Assembly: GCA_017965665.1 (NCBI GenBank)
Contig: JAGCPN010000003.1
Coordinates: forward strand, 62,001 to 126,000
Origin: Aeriscardovia sp.
Lineage (GTDB): Bacteria > Actinomycetota > Actinomycetes > Actinomycetales > Bifidobacteriaceae
DNA: 64,000 nucleotides
Reading direction: 5' to 3'
In this document: positions 1 to 7,667 of the stretch, in pieces
How positions within the stretch are numbered: position 1 is the first letter of the stretch
Layout: each line of letters starts with the position of its first letter
Notes under the pieces: model-generated
Seen by the model: the letters and a program-made list of their open reading frames with translations, nothing else
The model's database searches: none
What the model was told of the DNA's origin: nothing
Program-made: the position numbers and the translations under genes

Positions 1-91
1 GTTCACAATAATACTCCAGGGAGGCGATGAAATTAAAACCTGAGGGTATATCCTAGAAAAAGAGACAGTACACAGGAGTTTGGATCAGCTT

Positions 92-682
92 ATGGACCCT
101 GCGCAGGAAGAAAACCCTAAAAAAATATTTGAACAACAGGCCTTGCCCGCCGTAGACATGCTTTACAGGCAGGCTATGAAATACACCAATAACCCCTTTG
201 ACGCCGAAGACCTCGTGCAGGACACTTTTGAGAAGGGGTTCAAGGCCTTCAGCTCCTTTAAGCCCGGCACGAATTTGGAGGCGTGGCTGAGCACGATTTT
301 GAAAAACACCTACTTCAACCAGTACCACAAGGCCCAGAGGCGCCCCAAGAAACTCGACGCCTTCAGCGGGGACTACAGCGACAGCAAACTCTACCAGGCG
401 GGCAAGCTGAACCCGGGCTCGGCCAAGAGCAGCGAGCAGGCCTATATGGACGGGCTGATTTCCAAAGACATCCTGGACGCCCTCAGGCGCCTGCCCGAAG
501 AGAGGCGCAAGATCTTCATAGAGACGGCCGTGGACGGAAAGAGCTACAAGCAGGTGGCCGAAGAAAACAACATAAAGATAGGGACCGTCATGAGCAGGCT
601 CAACCGGGCCAGGACCCAGCTCAAAAAAGATCTCGCAGGCTACTGCGCTTCCCAGATCCCGGCCGGGGGTGAATTAGAATAG
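92..682 (+). CDS. sigH: ECF-type sigma factor, SigH/SigR family
   Basis: Group 4 RNA polymerase sigma factor resembling the thiol-stress factors SigH/SigR of actinomycetes. Region 2 is recognisable from the motif NPFDAEDLVQDTFEKGFKAF followed by FKPGTNLEAWL, and region 4 from LRRLPEERRKIF...GTVMSRLNRAR, a helix-turn-helix that would bind the -35 element. The family normally drives thioredoxin and mycothiol genes under disulfide stress; that role is inferred here. An AGGAG at 74-78 lies only 1 base before an in-frame TTG at 80 and 13 bases before the ATG at 92. I chose the ATG because the TTG is too close, so the start is uncertain by 4 codons. It is followed by an RsrA-like gene and bL37, the usual actinobacterial arrangement. 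Confidence 0.9.
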   Translation: MDPAQEENPKKIFEQQALPAVDMLYRQAMKYTNNPFDAEDLVQDTFEKGFKAFSSFKPGTNLEAWLSTILKNTYFNQYHKAQRRPKKLDAFSGDYSDSKLYQAGKLNPGSAKSSEQAYMDGLISKDILDALRRLPEERRKIFIETAVDGKSYKQVAEENNIKIGTVMSRLNRARTQLKKDLAGYCASQIPAGGELE

Positions 683-717
683 AGAGATGAACGGGCAATT
701 TACTAAGAGAGGTGAAT

Positions 718-993
718 ATGCATCCCCAAAAGACAGGGGTGACCCTGGTAGTGGTGGCGCAGGGCTGTACGGAAGTGGCCTGCGTGGAGGATTTTTCCGA
801 CCTCTACCAAGCGGGCCTGGCCCTGGAGCAGCTTGCGGGAAGAGAGAGCAGATTTACGGAAAGCTTCAATCCCGCAAGGGATGCAGACGAGCGGGAGAGG
901 GAAATTTTGGAGCTGGTAAAGCAGGTTTTAAGGCCCGACAAAGCTCCCGACGGCCTGCTGGAAAAATGCTTCGCCTTGATTGAAAGCATGTGA
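718..993 (+). CDS. RsrA/RshA-like anti-sigma factor lacking the zinc-binding motif
   Basis: A 91-residue protein directly after the sigma gene, in the position of the redox-sensing anti-sigma factor RsrA/RshA. The C-terminal half (LVKQVLRPDKAPDGLLEKCFALIES) and an early segment (CVEDFSDLY) line up with RsrA. The H-x3-C-x2-C zinc centre that makes RsrA a redox switch is absent: the matching segment reads FNPARDAD. Three cysteines remain, near residues 16, 21 and 81, but not in the family spacing. The ATG at 718 has the ribosome site GAGAGG five bases upstream; an in-frame GTG lies at 712. It probably still binds the sigma factor, but sensing must differ or be lost. Assignment rests on position plus weak similarity. 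Confidence 0.6.
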   Translation: MHPQKTGVTLVVVAQGCTEVACVEDFSDLYQAGLALEQLAGRESRFTESFNPARDADEREREILELVKQVLRPDKAPDGLLEKCFALIESM

Positions 994-1026
994 TTGCCGA
1001 ACTGCGGAAAACGAAAAGGAGGCAAA

Positions 1027-1101
1027 GTGGCAAAGAAAGGAAGAATGCGCAGGGCCAGGAGGCACGCTGCAGCATGCCACGGCAAGAGGCCCAACGCCTG
1101 A
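1027..1101 (+). CDS. 50S ribosomal protein bL37
   Basis: A 24-codon gene starting at GTG 1027 with a near-perfect ribosome site (AAGGAGG, 1016-1022). The product begins MAKKGRMRRARRH and ends CHGKRPNA. This matches the very basic actinobacterial protein bL37, found in mycobacterial 50S structures, whose C-terminal HGKRPN is diagnostic. In many actinomycetes it sits right behind the sigH/sigR-rsrA pair, as here. It is too short for ordinary gene calling and is followed at once by a strong terminator, so it is the last gene of the sigma operon. Confidence 0.88.
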   Translation: MAKKGRMRRARRHAAACHGKRPNA

Positions 1102-1112
1102 AGCCGGAGCGC

Positions 1113-1146
1113 AAAAAAAACGGCGGGACCGTCCCGCCGTTTTTTT
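1113..1146. terminator. Bidirectional intrinsic terminator between bL37 and gap
   Basis: A GC-rich hairpin, GGCGGGAC/GTCCCGCC with almost no loop (1122-1138), is flanked by eight A residues on the left and seven T residues on the right. It can therefore end transcription of the sigma operon rightwards and of gap leftwards. The gap stop codon lies about 10 bases beyond it. Confidence 0.93.
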
Positions 1147-1156
1147 GTTCAGTCTT

Positions 1157-2206
1157 TCAGAGCTCTGCGAAATAGAGCAGGGTCCTTATCATATTGCAGG
1201 TAAATCCGTATTCGTTGTCATAGAAGGAAACGGTCCTGACCAGCTGCCCCGAGGGGGTGGTCAAAACGTCGGTCTGAGTCGGATCGAAGACGCCGCCGTG
1301 GCTGTCTCCGATGATGTCGCTGGAAACTATCCCGTCCCCGTTGTACCCGAAGTAGTCGGCATGGGAGAACTCTTCCTTAAAGAGGGAGTTTATCTCCTCT
1401 TTTGAAGTCTGGCGTCCCAAAAGGGAAGTTAGCTCGGTTACCGACCCGTCGCACACGGCCACCCTCTGGGCGTGGCCGGTGAGCTTTCCGTCCACGGAGG
1501 GGACGACTTTGCCGATGGCGCTGGCGGCCCCGCTGGAGTGGGCCACGGTGTTGACGCCCGCGCTCCTGTTGCTCCTGGCGTTGGAGAAGCGGGGGCCGTC
1601 TAGGAGCATCTGGGAAGCGGTATAGGCGTGGATGGTGGTCATAAAGCCCGCATTGATCCCAAAGTGCCTGTCGAGCAGCTCGACCATGGGGGCCAGGGAG
1701 TTGGTGGTGCAGGAGCCTGCGGAGACTACGGTGTCTTCCTTCTTCAAAATCTTGTGGTTAACTCCGTACACCACGGTCGGAGTCACTTCGTCCTTGCAGG
1801 GAGCCGACACCAGCACCTTTTTCACCCCGGCCCTTATGTGGGCCTGGCTCTTGTCAAAGGAAGTGTAGAATCCGGTGCACTCCAGGACGTAGTCGACGCC
1901 CTCCTCGGCGACCCAGGGGATCTGGGAGGCGTCCTTTTCCGCGTAGACCCTGTAGGCTTTTCCGTCCACGATGATGTGGGAGTCGTCGCTTTCGACTTCC
2001 ACTTCGCTCCCGTCCAGGTGGCGCAGCCTGCCGTGGGTGCTGTCGTACTTGAGAAGGTAAGCGAGCATGGCCGGAGTGGTGAGGTCGTTTATGGCCACCA
2101 CTTCTATCTGGTTGCCGCTGCCCTGCTGCTGAAGCTGGAAAATGCGGCGGAAAGCCAGCCGCCCTATGCGCCCGAAACCGTTTATGCCTATCTTAATTGC
2201 TGACAT
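1157..2206 (-). CDS. gap: Glyceraldehyde-3-phosphate dehydrogenase, type I
   Basis: Converts glyceraldehyde 3-phosphate, phosphate and NAD+ to 1,3-bisphosphoglycerate in glycolysis; cytoplasmic tetramer in the family. The Rossmann motif INGFGRIGRLAFRR is at residues 8-21, AINDL at 38-42, and the catalytic cysteine is C166 in SAGSCTTN. The later HAYTASQ segment with its histidine is present. At 349 residues it is full length for the family (330-350), with the insertion LQQQGSGNQ before the second beta strand. It is transcribed alone on the minus strand, starting at ATG 2206 and ending at the shared terminator. Confidence 0.97.
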   Translation of the reverse strand: MSAIKIGINGFGRIGRLAFRRIFQLQQQGSGNQIEVVAINDLTTPAMLAYLLKYDSTHGRLRHLDGSEVEVESDDSHIIVDGKAYRVYAEKDASQIPWVAEEGVDYVLECTGFYTSFDKSQAHIRAGVKKVLVSAPCKDEVTPTVVYGVNHKILKKEDTVVSAGSCTTNSLAPMVELLDRHFGINAGFMTTIHAYTASQMLLDGPRFSNARSNRSAGVNTVAHSSGAASAIGKVVPSVDGKLTGHAQRVAVCDGSVTELTSLLGRQTSKEEINSLFKEEFSHADYFGYNGDGIVSSDIIGDSHGGVFDPTQTDVLTTPSGQLVRTVSFYDNEYGFTCNMIRTLLYFAEL

Positions 2207-2300
2207 CTGTCCTCTTTTCCGGTAAATCCGGCTTTATTTGTCCCAAATGCGGATCTATTAGGATCGAGAATAGATAATATCAGACTGAAAAAGTAAAAGT
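2207..2300. promoter_or_regulatory. Divergent promoter region between gap and the exonuclease gene
   Basis: Ninety-four bases separate the two divergent genes. The segment is much more A+T-rich than its surroundings and holds AGATAATATCA near 2273-2283, which offers a -10-like hexamer on each strand (TATTAT on minus, GATAAT on plus). No convincing -35 hexamer was identified for either direction. Confidence 0.35.
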
Positions 2301-3029
2301 GTGACAATGGTAGTTATGGATATTCTGGAAGAACTGGAAAAAGTGCCGCAGCAGCCCGAGGACCTGGCCTCCTGCGATCTGTTGGGCTTCGACACTGAGA
2401 CCACGGGGCTTGGGCCGGGCAGCTCCATCATTTCCGCCTCCCTGGTCCTGAGAGACAGAAAGAGCGGGGAAGACAAAGTCGCAAACTTCCTCCTAAACCC
2501 CCACTCCCCCATAGATCCGGGGGCCGCGGCCGTAAACGGCTTCACGCAGGAATTTGTCGAAAAAAACGGCGGGGACCAGAAGGAAGGGCTGGAAAAGATG
2601 GCGAAGGTCATCATCCTCGCCCAGCTCAAGGGCATACCCCTCGTGGCCTACAACGCCAAGTTCGACGTGTCGATGCTCGAAAGCGACCTTGAAAAGGTGG
2701 GGAGGGGGGACCTGGCCGAAAAGCTTTCCCGCCTCTCCGTCCTCGACCCCCTCGTCTTCGATCGGGCCCTCTCCAGGCGCCCCGGAAAAAGGAAGCTCGA
2801 AAACGCCATGGAGTGGTGGGGGGTGAGCCCGCGCGGCGACTACCACGACGCCCAGGTCGACACCCAGGCCGCGCTGGACCTCATGTGCGCCATAGCCGCC
2901 TGCCACCCCGAAATCCCCCTCCCCGCTATGGAGTGGCAGAGGAAGGAATACGGCAAGTGGGCAGAGAGCTGGAACAGGTGGGCCGAGGAAAAGGGGGCGC
3001 GCAAAGTGGAAGAAGAGTGGGGGCTGTAG
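2301..3029 (+). CDS. DnaQ-family 3'-5' exonuclease (DEDDh)
   Basis: A stand-alone DEDDh exonuclease of the DNA polymerase III epsilon type, which removes 3' nucleotides from DNA or RNA. ExoI motif FDTETTGLG, ExoII around LVAYNAKFDVSML and ExoIII YHDAQVDTQAALDL supply the four acidic metal ligands and the histidine. The 242-residue length fits actinobacterial proteins named exonuclease or DnaQ-like; whether it is the replicative proofreader cannot be told here. Possible starts are GTG 2301, ATG 2307 and ATG 2316, and none has a clear ribosome site. Its TAG stop overlaps the GTG of murE (TAGTG), so the two genes are probably translationally coupled. Confidence 0.85.
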   Translation: MTMVVMDILEELEKVPQQPEDLASCDLLGFDTETTGLGPGSSIISASLVLRDRKSGEDKVANFLLNPHSPIDPGAAAVNGFTQEFVEKNGGDQKEGLEKMAKVIILAQLKGIPLVAYNAKFDVSMLESDLEKVGRGDLAEKLSRLSVLDPLVFDRALSRRPGKRKLENAMEWWGVSPRGDYHDAQVDTQAALDLMCAIAACHPEIPLPAMEWQRKEYGKWAESWNRWAEEKGARKVEEEWGL

Positions 3030-4549
3030 TGGGAAAGAAAGCGAGCTGCAGGCAGGTAGTAGGACTGCTCAAGGAAAAGGGGATGCTCAGGGAAGTCATA
3101 TCCCCCGAGGGGTGGGGGACAGAGCCTGAAGACGCCCCGGAAGTTGAAATAGACGACCTCTCCTACACTTCCAAAAACTGCTCCCCCTCTACCCTCCTCT
3201 TCTGCAAAGGCGCCTTTAAAGAAGAGTACCTGAAGGGGGCGCAGAGCCGCCTGTGCGTCTCTTCTTCTCCCTTCCCCTCGTTTAAAGGGACGCAGATAAT
3301 CGTCGAAGACAGCGCCAAGGCCATGGCGGAGGTGGGCGCCTGGTTCTACTCCTACCCCCAGGAGAAGATATGCCTGGCGGGGATAACCGGCACCAAGGGA
3401 AAGACCACCACGGCCTATTTCGCCCGGGAGATATTGGCCTCCCACTTCGGAAGCTGCGGACTTCTCTCCTCGGCCGAAAACTGCGCGGACGGGAGGAACT
3501 TCACCCCCTCATCCCTGACCACCCCCGAGTCTTTGGACATTTTCCGCTCCCTCTCCCTCGCCCTCTCAAACGGCGTGGGGCACTTTGTGATGGAAGTGTC
3601 CAGCCAGGCCTACAAGGTCTCGAGGACCTTCGGGATCGAGTTCGACGCGGGGGCCTTTTTGAACATCTCCCCGGACCACATCTCCCCCTCCGAGCACCCC
3701 AATTTCGAAGACTACTTCTACTGCAAAAGGCAGCTCATGAAAAACAGCCGCGCGGCCGTGTACAGCGCGGACCTCGGGGAGTTGGAAAGGCCCGTGCAAG
3801 AGGAGGCGAAAAAGAAGAGGCAGAGCCTCTCCTTCTCCCTCTGCGACCCCGCCTCCGACCTCTTCATGAAAAAGAGCGAAAAGGGCCCTGAAATTTTCTT
3901 TGAAGGCAAAAGCCTCGGCGTCTTCCGCCTCTCCATGGAGGGGGACTTCAACCTGGCAAACGCCATGGCCGCCATAGCCCTGGCCATAGAGTGCGGCGTG
4001 CCACCCTCTTCCCCCGCGCTCCGGAGCGTGGAGAAGGTGAAAGTTTCAGGGAGGATGGAGAGGCTGGATCCCGCCCCCGGGATCGCGGTCTATGTTGACT
4101 ACGCCCACAACTACCTCTCCTTGGCCTCCCTGATCCGCCACGCGCAGGCCTCCTTTAAAGACCCGCGCATCACCGTGGTGACGGGGGCTACCGGCACCAA
4201 GGGGCTCAACCGCAGGGAGGGGCTGGGGAAGGCCGCATCCCTGGGGGCCGAGCGGCTCATTTTGACTACCGACGACCGGGATTTCGATTCGCTAGACGAG
4301 ATCGATTCGCAGATCGAAAAAGCCGTCTCCAACCCCGAGACCCAAATCGAAAGGGAGGACGACAGGACCCTCGCGGTGCTCAGCGCTCTGGATGGGGCCA
4401 GGGAGAACTTTGAAAAGACGGGGAGGCAGAACGTCGTGCTCCTCGTGGGGAAGGGAGACGAGGACTGGATAAAGATTGAAGGTAAAAAAGTCCCCCAGGA
4501 GCCCGACGGAAAAATCGTGAAAGACTGGGCCGAAGGCCTCACTTCCTGA
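3029..4549 (+). CDS. murE: UDP-N-acetylmuramyl-tripeptide synthetase (MurE), non-DAP type
   Basis: Mur ligase adding the third stem amino acid to UDP-MurNAc-L-Ala-D-Glu in peptidoglycan synthesis. The ATP loop GTKGKTT is at about residues 121-127, followed by LTTPESLDIFRSL, MEVSSQA and SPDHISPSEHPNFEDYF, and the C-terminal domain has VDYAHN and ATGTKGLNRREGLG. The DNPR motif that selects meso-diaminopimelate is replaced by DDRD, so a Lys- or Orn-adding enzyme is likely (inference). I place the start at GTG 3029, overlapping the upstream stop by one base; the open frame further upstream is shadow of the exonuclease gene. The product is 506 residues. Its 3' end overlaps the convergent FolC-like gene by 11 bases. 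Confidence 0.9.
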   Translation: MGKKASCRQVVGLLKEKGMLREVISPEGWGTEPEDAPEVEIDDLSYTSKNCSPSTLLFCKGAFKEEYLKGAQSRLCVSSSPFPSFKGTQIIVEDSAKAMAEVGAWFYSYPQEKICLAGITGTKGKTTTAYFAREILASHFGSCGLLSSAENCADGRNFTPSSLTTPESLDIFRSLSLALSNGVGHFVMEVSSQAYKVSRTFGIEFDAGAFLNISPDHISPSEHPNFEDYFYCKRQLMKNSRAAVYSADLGELERPVQEEAKKKRQSLSFSLCDPASDLFMKKSEKGPEIFFEGKSLGVFRLSMEGDFNLANAMAAIALAIECGVPPSSPALRSVEKVKVSGRMERLDPAPGIAVYVDYAHNYLSLASLIRHAQASFKDPRITVVTGATGTKGLNRREGLGKAASLGAERLILTTDDRDFDSLDEIDSQIEKAVSNPETQIEREDDRTLAVLSALDGARENFEKTGRQNVVLLVGKGDEDWIKIEGKKVPQEPDGKIVKDWAEGLTS

Positions 4550-5816
4550 AGGCTTTTTCGGCTCCGAAAAACGCGCCTTTCCCGCCCAGGCACATCACGG
4601 AGCCTCCGGGGGAAGAGAGGGCGATCTCCCTCCCCTTTTCCAGGGCCTTTTCGAGGCTCTCTTCCACGATCGCCCGGCCGGGGGTGAAAAAGTCGCGGGC
4701 GAAGTTTAAAAGCTCTTCCGCTCCGGGGCCCTCTTTCGACGGGTCCGGAGCGAAGATGACGAGGTCCGAGGCCCGGGCCAGGAGGGGGAGGGAGGAAGAT
4801 TCGAATCTTTTTCCGGGAGCCACAACTTGCACGAGGGGGGAGGGGTGGAAGTTTTCCTCCGCCGCCTTCAAAACCGTCCCCACCTCAAACTCCGATGCCG
4901 CCGAGGAAGCGAGGGTGAGGGGGTCCTGGGCCACGGGCCTTAGGCTCCCGGGTACCTTCACGGTGGAGAAGGCTTCGGAGACGAGATCTTCTTCCAGCTT
5001 CCCCTCGCCTATCAGGCCTTCGCCTGCGGCGAGGGCGAGGAGGGCCATGTGGGCCTGAAAGTCCCCGAAAAGCTTTATGGGAACCTGGGGGTAGAGCCCG
5101 CGCGGGGTGGAAAGGTCGGCGACCTGACCCCCTACGGCCGGAAGGTCTTCAGACACTTCCAGCCCTTCTCCGTCAAACATCAAAAGCGCCCCCGCATCTT
5201 CCGCCCTCTGCCTCAGGGCGAAAGAGACCTCCTCTTCCTGGAGGGAAGAGAGAGCGAAAGACTTGGATCCTATAAGTCCGGCCAGGAGCGGAGCGGGGGC
5301 GTCTTGGGAGAGAGGAGTGAAGATGCACCCCGCCGCCCCGAGCACGCCGTAGGCTCCGGCCCCATCGCCCGGGGAAACTTCGAACACCGCGGCATCCACG
5401 GGTTCGTCCGAAAACTCCAGCGCAGACAGGCAAAGGAGCGCCTCAAGGGGGCCCATCTTCCCCAGATCCTCTTTTTCGAACCTCTCTTGGGCCAGCGTAA
5501 GGAAGTTTTCCAGCTCCCCGAAGAGGTCCGAAATCCTCTTTTCTTTAATTCTTTCCCCTTTGGCGCTTATGCATCCGGACAGATCTTCTGCCTCTGGGCA
5601 GAAAAACCCGGCCGAAATGCCGTAGGAGCCCAGAAGGGAAGAAAGGAGGCGGGAGGCGGAGGCGCGTCCCTCCCCTAAGACCAGGACCGACCTGAACAGC
5701 TCCTGGGGGCGCCCCAGAAGATCGAGCGCGATTTGCATCCTTTCCGGCGCCATCTCCTCTTTTTCCGGCTTCAAAGACCAAATCCGCTTCCAAATTTCGC
5801 TTTCGCTTTTACCCAT
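4539..5816 (-). CDS. Degenerate folylpolyglutamate/dihydrofolate synthase (FolC-like) protein
   Basis: A 425-residue protein with the FolC layout. AVGGQVADL...LYPQVPIKLFGDFQAHMALLALAAGE and KVPGSLRPVAQDP match the family sequence from strand to strand. Catalytic features are gone: the ATP loop GTNGKTS reads GEGRASA near residues 48-54, the magnesium-binding glutamate/lysine region is altered, and the DxAHN loop is SSAASEF. It therefore cannot bind ATP in the standard way and is probably a pseudoenzyme or a repurposed fold. Reading frame and codon use look normal, so it seems under selection rather than decaying. Start ATG 5816. It converges on murE, another Mur-fold gene, with an 11-base overlap. 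Confidence 0.72.
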   Translation of the reverse strand: MGKSESEIWKRIWSLKPEKEEMAPERMQIALDLLGRPQELFRSVLVLGEGRASASRLLSSLLGSYGISAGFFCPEAEDLSGCISAKGERIKEKRISDLFGELENFLTLAQERFEKEDLGKMGPLEALLCLSALEFSDEPVDAAVFEVSPGDGAGAYGVLGAAGCIFTPLSQDAPAPLLAGLIGSKSFALSSLQEEEVSFALRQRAEDAGALLMFDGEGLEVSEDLPAVGGQVADLSTPRGLYPQVPIKLFGDFQAHMALLALAAGEGLIGEGKLEEDLVSEAFSTVKVPGSLRPVAQDPLTLASSAASEFEVGTVLKAAEENFHPSPLVQVVAPGKRFESSSLPLLARASDLVIFAPDPSKEGPGAEELLNFARDFFTPGRAIVEESLEKALEKGREIALSSPGGSVMCLGGKGAFFGAEKAFRK

Positions 5817-5878
5817 GGCTCCCTCCCTCGGGGCGGCTCTGTTTTTACTGGGATATCATAAACTGAGAAGGTGAGACA

Positions 5879-6652
5879 GTGCGGTACGTAAAGATTTTGA
5901 CGGCCCTCCTCGCAGCGGCCCTCCTCGCTCTCCTGGCCGGATGCGGAAATACCCCGAGCCAGGAGAGCGCCTCTTCGGCCCTTTCCTCCCCCTCCCTGTG
6001 GTACGTCTCGCAGTACCCCGCGGGGACCAAGGTGCAGATAACCCAGATCCTCTACTTTTCCTCAGGATCCGTCACCCCTTACAACGCTTCCCCGGGCTTC
6101 ACTTATTCCCAGATCCTCGGCAAGAGCCGCCAGCAAATCCTAAGCGAGGCGCTCTCCATGGACAAATCCCAGTTCGAAAAAAGCGTGCAGAGCGACGTGG
6201 CTTCCTTTGAGCAGATAATCTCTACGCAAAAGTCCATAGAGGCGGGGGCCGAGACCGCGGCCGGGGCCTCACAGGCGCAGGGCAACGCCCAGGCCAGGGC
6301 GGGGCAGATCTCTTCGGCCCGCTCCGCCATCGCAGCCGCGCAAAAGAGCATAGAGAACGTGAAGGCGGCCGCCTACAGGGCCCCCTCCCCCGTCCCCTAC
6401 ACCCTCTCCGGATCCACCCTCTCCTTCACCGCCCCCGAGGCGTCGGGAGGAGATCTGGCCTCTTCCTGCCAGCAGTCTTTGTCCTGCTCCGCCGTCCTCT
6501 CCTCCCCTTACAAAGACCAGACCTTCTCCTTTGCCCTCTCCTCCGCCCCGGTCATAGAGGCGGGGGGCAAGGCCTTCTCGGGCTTCAGGATCGGAGTGGG
6601 GGCCGACGCCAGCTACATACAAACCGAATCCGGCGACCAGTTCGAGCTGTGA
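5879..6652 (+). CDS. Lipoprotein of unknown function
   Basis: The first 22 residues form a lipoprotein signal: MRYVK, a leucine/alanine-rich core, and the lipobox LLAGC with the acylated cysteine at position 22. The mature part is about 235 residues, rich in Ser, Ala and Gln. It has a probable helical segment (residues 95-165, with repeated AQ/EQ/SA patterns) and a C-terminal part that may be a beta domain. I recognise no enzyme motif. GTG 5879 has the ribosome site GAGAAGG seven bases upstream. It heads a run with the Nudix-RNase HI and rpiA genes, with gaps of 9 and 1 bases, so it is probably co-transcribed with them. Confidence 0.7.
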   Translation: MRYVKILTALLAAALLALLAGCGNTPSQESASSALSSPSLWYVSQYPAGTKVQITQILYFSSGSVTPYNASPGFTYSQILGKSRQQILSEALSMDKSQFEKSVQSDVASFEQIISTQKSIEAGAETAAGASQAQGNAQARAGQISSARSAIAAAQKSIENVKAAAYRAPSPVPYTLSGSTLSFTAPEASGGDLASSCQQSLSCSAVLSSPYKDQTFSFALSSAPVIEAGGKAFSGFRIGVGADASYIQTESGDQFEL

Positions 6653-6661
6653 AAGGAAAAA

Positions 6662-7666
6662 ATGACTCCCGAGTTCATAAAAGAGCTGAGAAAGAAAGTG
6701 GGGCATGAGAGGCTCTGGATCAGCGGAGTGGAAGCTTTCGTAAAGAACGAAAGAGGAGAGGTGCTCCTGGCCAAAAGGAAGGACGACGGGCTGTGGAGCC
6801 TGGTGGCCGGAATTATTGAGCCGGGGGAGCAGCCTGCAGACGCCGCGGCCCGGGAGGTGGAGGAAGAGACCGGGATAAAGTGCGTCCCGGAGAGGATCGC
6901 CAGGGTGGAATCTGTGCAAGATCCCAGGATCTACCCCAACGGGGATGAAATTTTAGCCTTAAACATCCTCTTTTGCTGCTCGGCTGAAGGGGGCAGAGAG
7001 CCTGCCTGCCCGGACGGGGAGAACGAGGAATCGGGCTGGTTCCCCCTTTCCGCCCTCCCCGATCCGCTTTCCCCCAGGACTGCCCGCCTCATCTCTTTTG
7101 TCGGGGAAAACCCGGGGCCGGGGGCGGCCTTCCTTTTTGAGGGCAGGCGGGGCGGGGAGGCCCGAAAGCAGGCGCCTTCCCGGCGCCGGGTCTCCACCGA
7201 CGGATCGGCCCTCTCGAACCCCCGCGGCGCCATGGGCTGGGCGTGGGTGGACCAGGAGAGCGGGGAAAAAGAGGGGGGAGGATGCAGGAAAGGCACTAAC
7301 CAGGTGGGAGAACTCACCGCCGTCCTCATGGCCCTTCGCCGCTTTAAAGAGGGAGATCTCCTTATAGAGACAGATTCCCGCTACGCCATAGGCTGCAGCA
7401 GGGACTGGGTCAAAGCGTGGAAAAAGCGGGGGTGGAAGAAGGCGGACGGATCGCCCATACAGAACCTCCCCCTCATCCGCGCGATAGACGAAGAGATTTC
7501 TAACAGGCGTGGTAGCGTTGAATTTGCGTGGGTCAAAGGGCATGCCGGCAACCCCTTCAACGAGGCGGCCGACGCCCTGGCCTCCGGCTACGCCAGGGGC
7601 GTGGCGGGGGGCGAAGAAAAAGACAAGCTCCCTGCAGAATCTGCAGAGTCTTTGAGAGGAATGTGA
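6662..7666 (+). CDS. Nudix hydrolase fused to ribonuclease HI
   Basis: Two enzymes in one 334-residue chain. Residues 20-150 are a Nudix domain with an intact box at 50-72 (GIIEPGE...REVEEETGI), the signature of pyrophosphohydrolases acting on nucleoside diphosphate derivatives; substrate unknown. After a basic linker (160-176), residues 177-312 are RNase HI with D180, E217, D238, H294 and D304, the full catalytic set that cuts the RNA strand of RNA-DNA hybrids. ATG 6662 follows AAAGGAAAA. It lies one base before rpiA. A sequencing artefact joining two genes is unlikely because the linker reads cleanly and the second domain has no start or ribosome site. Confidence 0.88.
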   Translation: MTPEFIKELRKKVGHERLWISGVEAFVKNERGEVLLAKRKDDGLWSLVAGIIEPGEQPADAAAREVEEETGIKCVPERIARVESVQDPRIYPNGDEILALNILFCCSAEGGREPACPDGENEESGWFPLSALPDPLSPRTARLISFVGENPGPGAAFLFEGRRGGEARKQAPSRRRVSTDGSALSNPRGAMGWAWVDQESGEKEGGGCRKGTNQVGELTAVLMALRRFKEGDLLIETDSRYAIGCSRDWVKAWKKRGWKKADGSPIQNLPLIRAIDEEISNRRGSVEFAWVKGHAGNPFNEAADALASGYARGVAGGEEKDKLPAESAESLRGM

Positions 7667-7667
7667 A

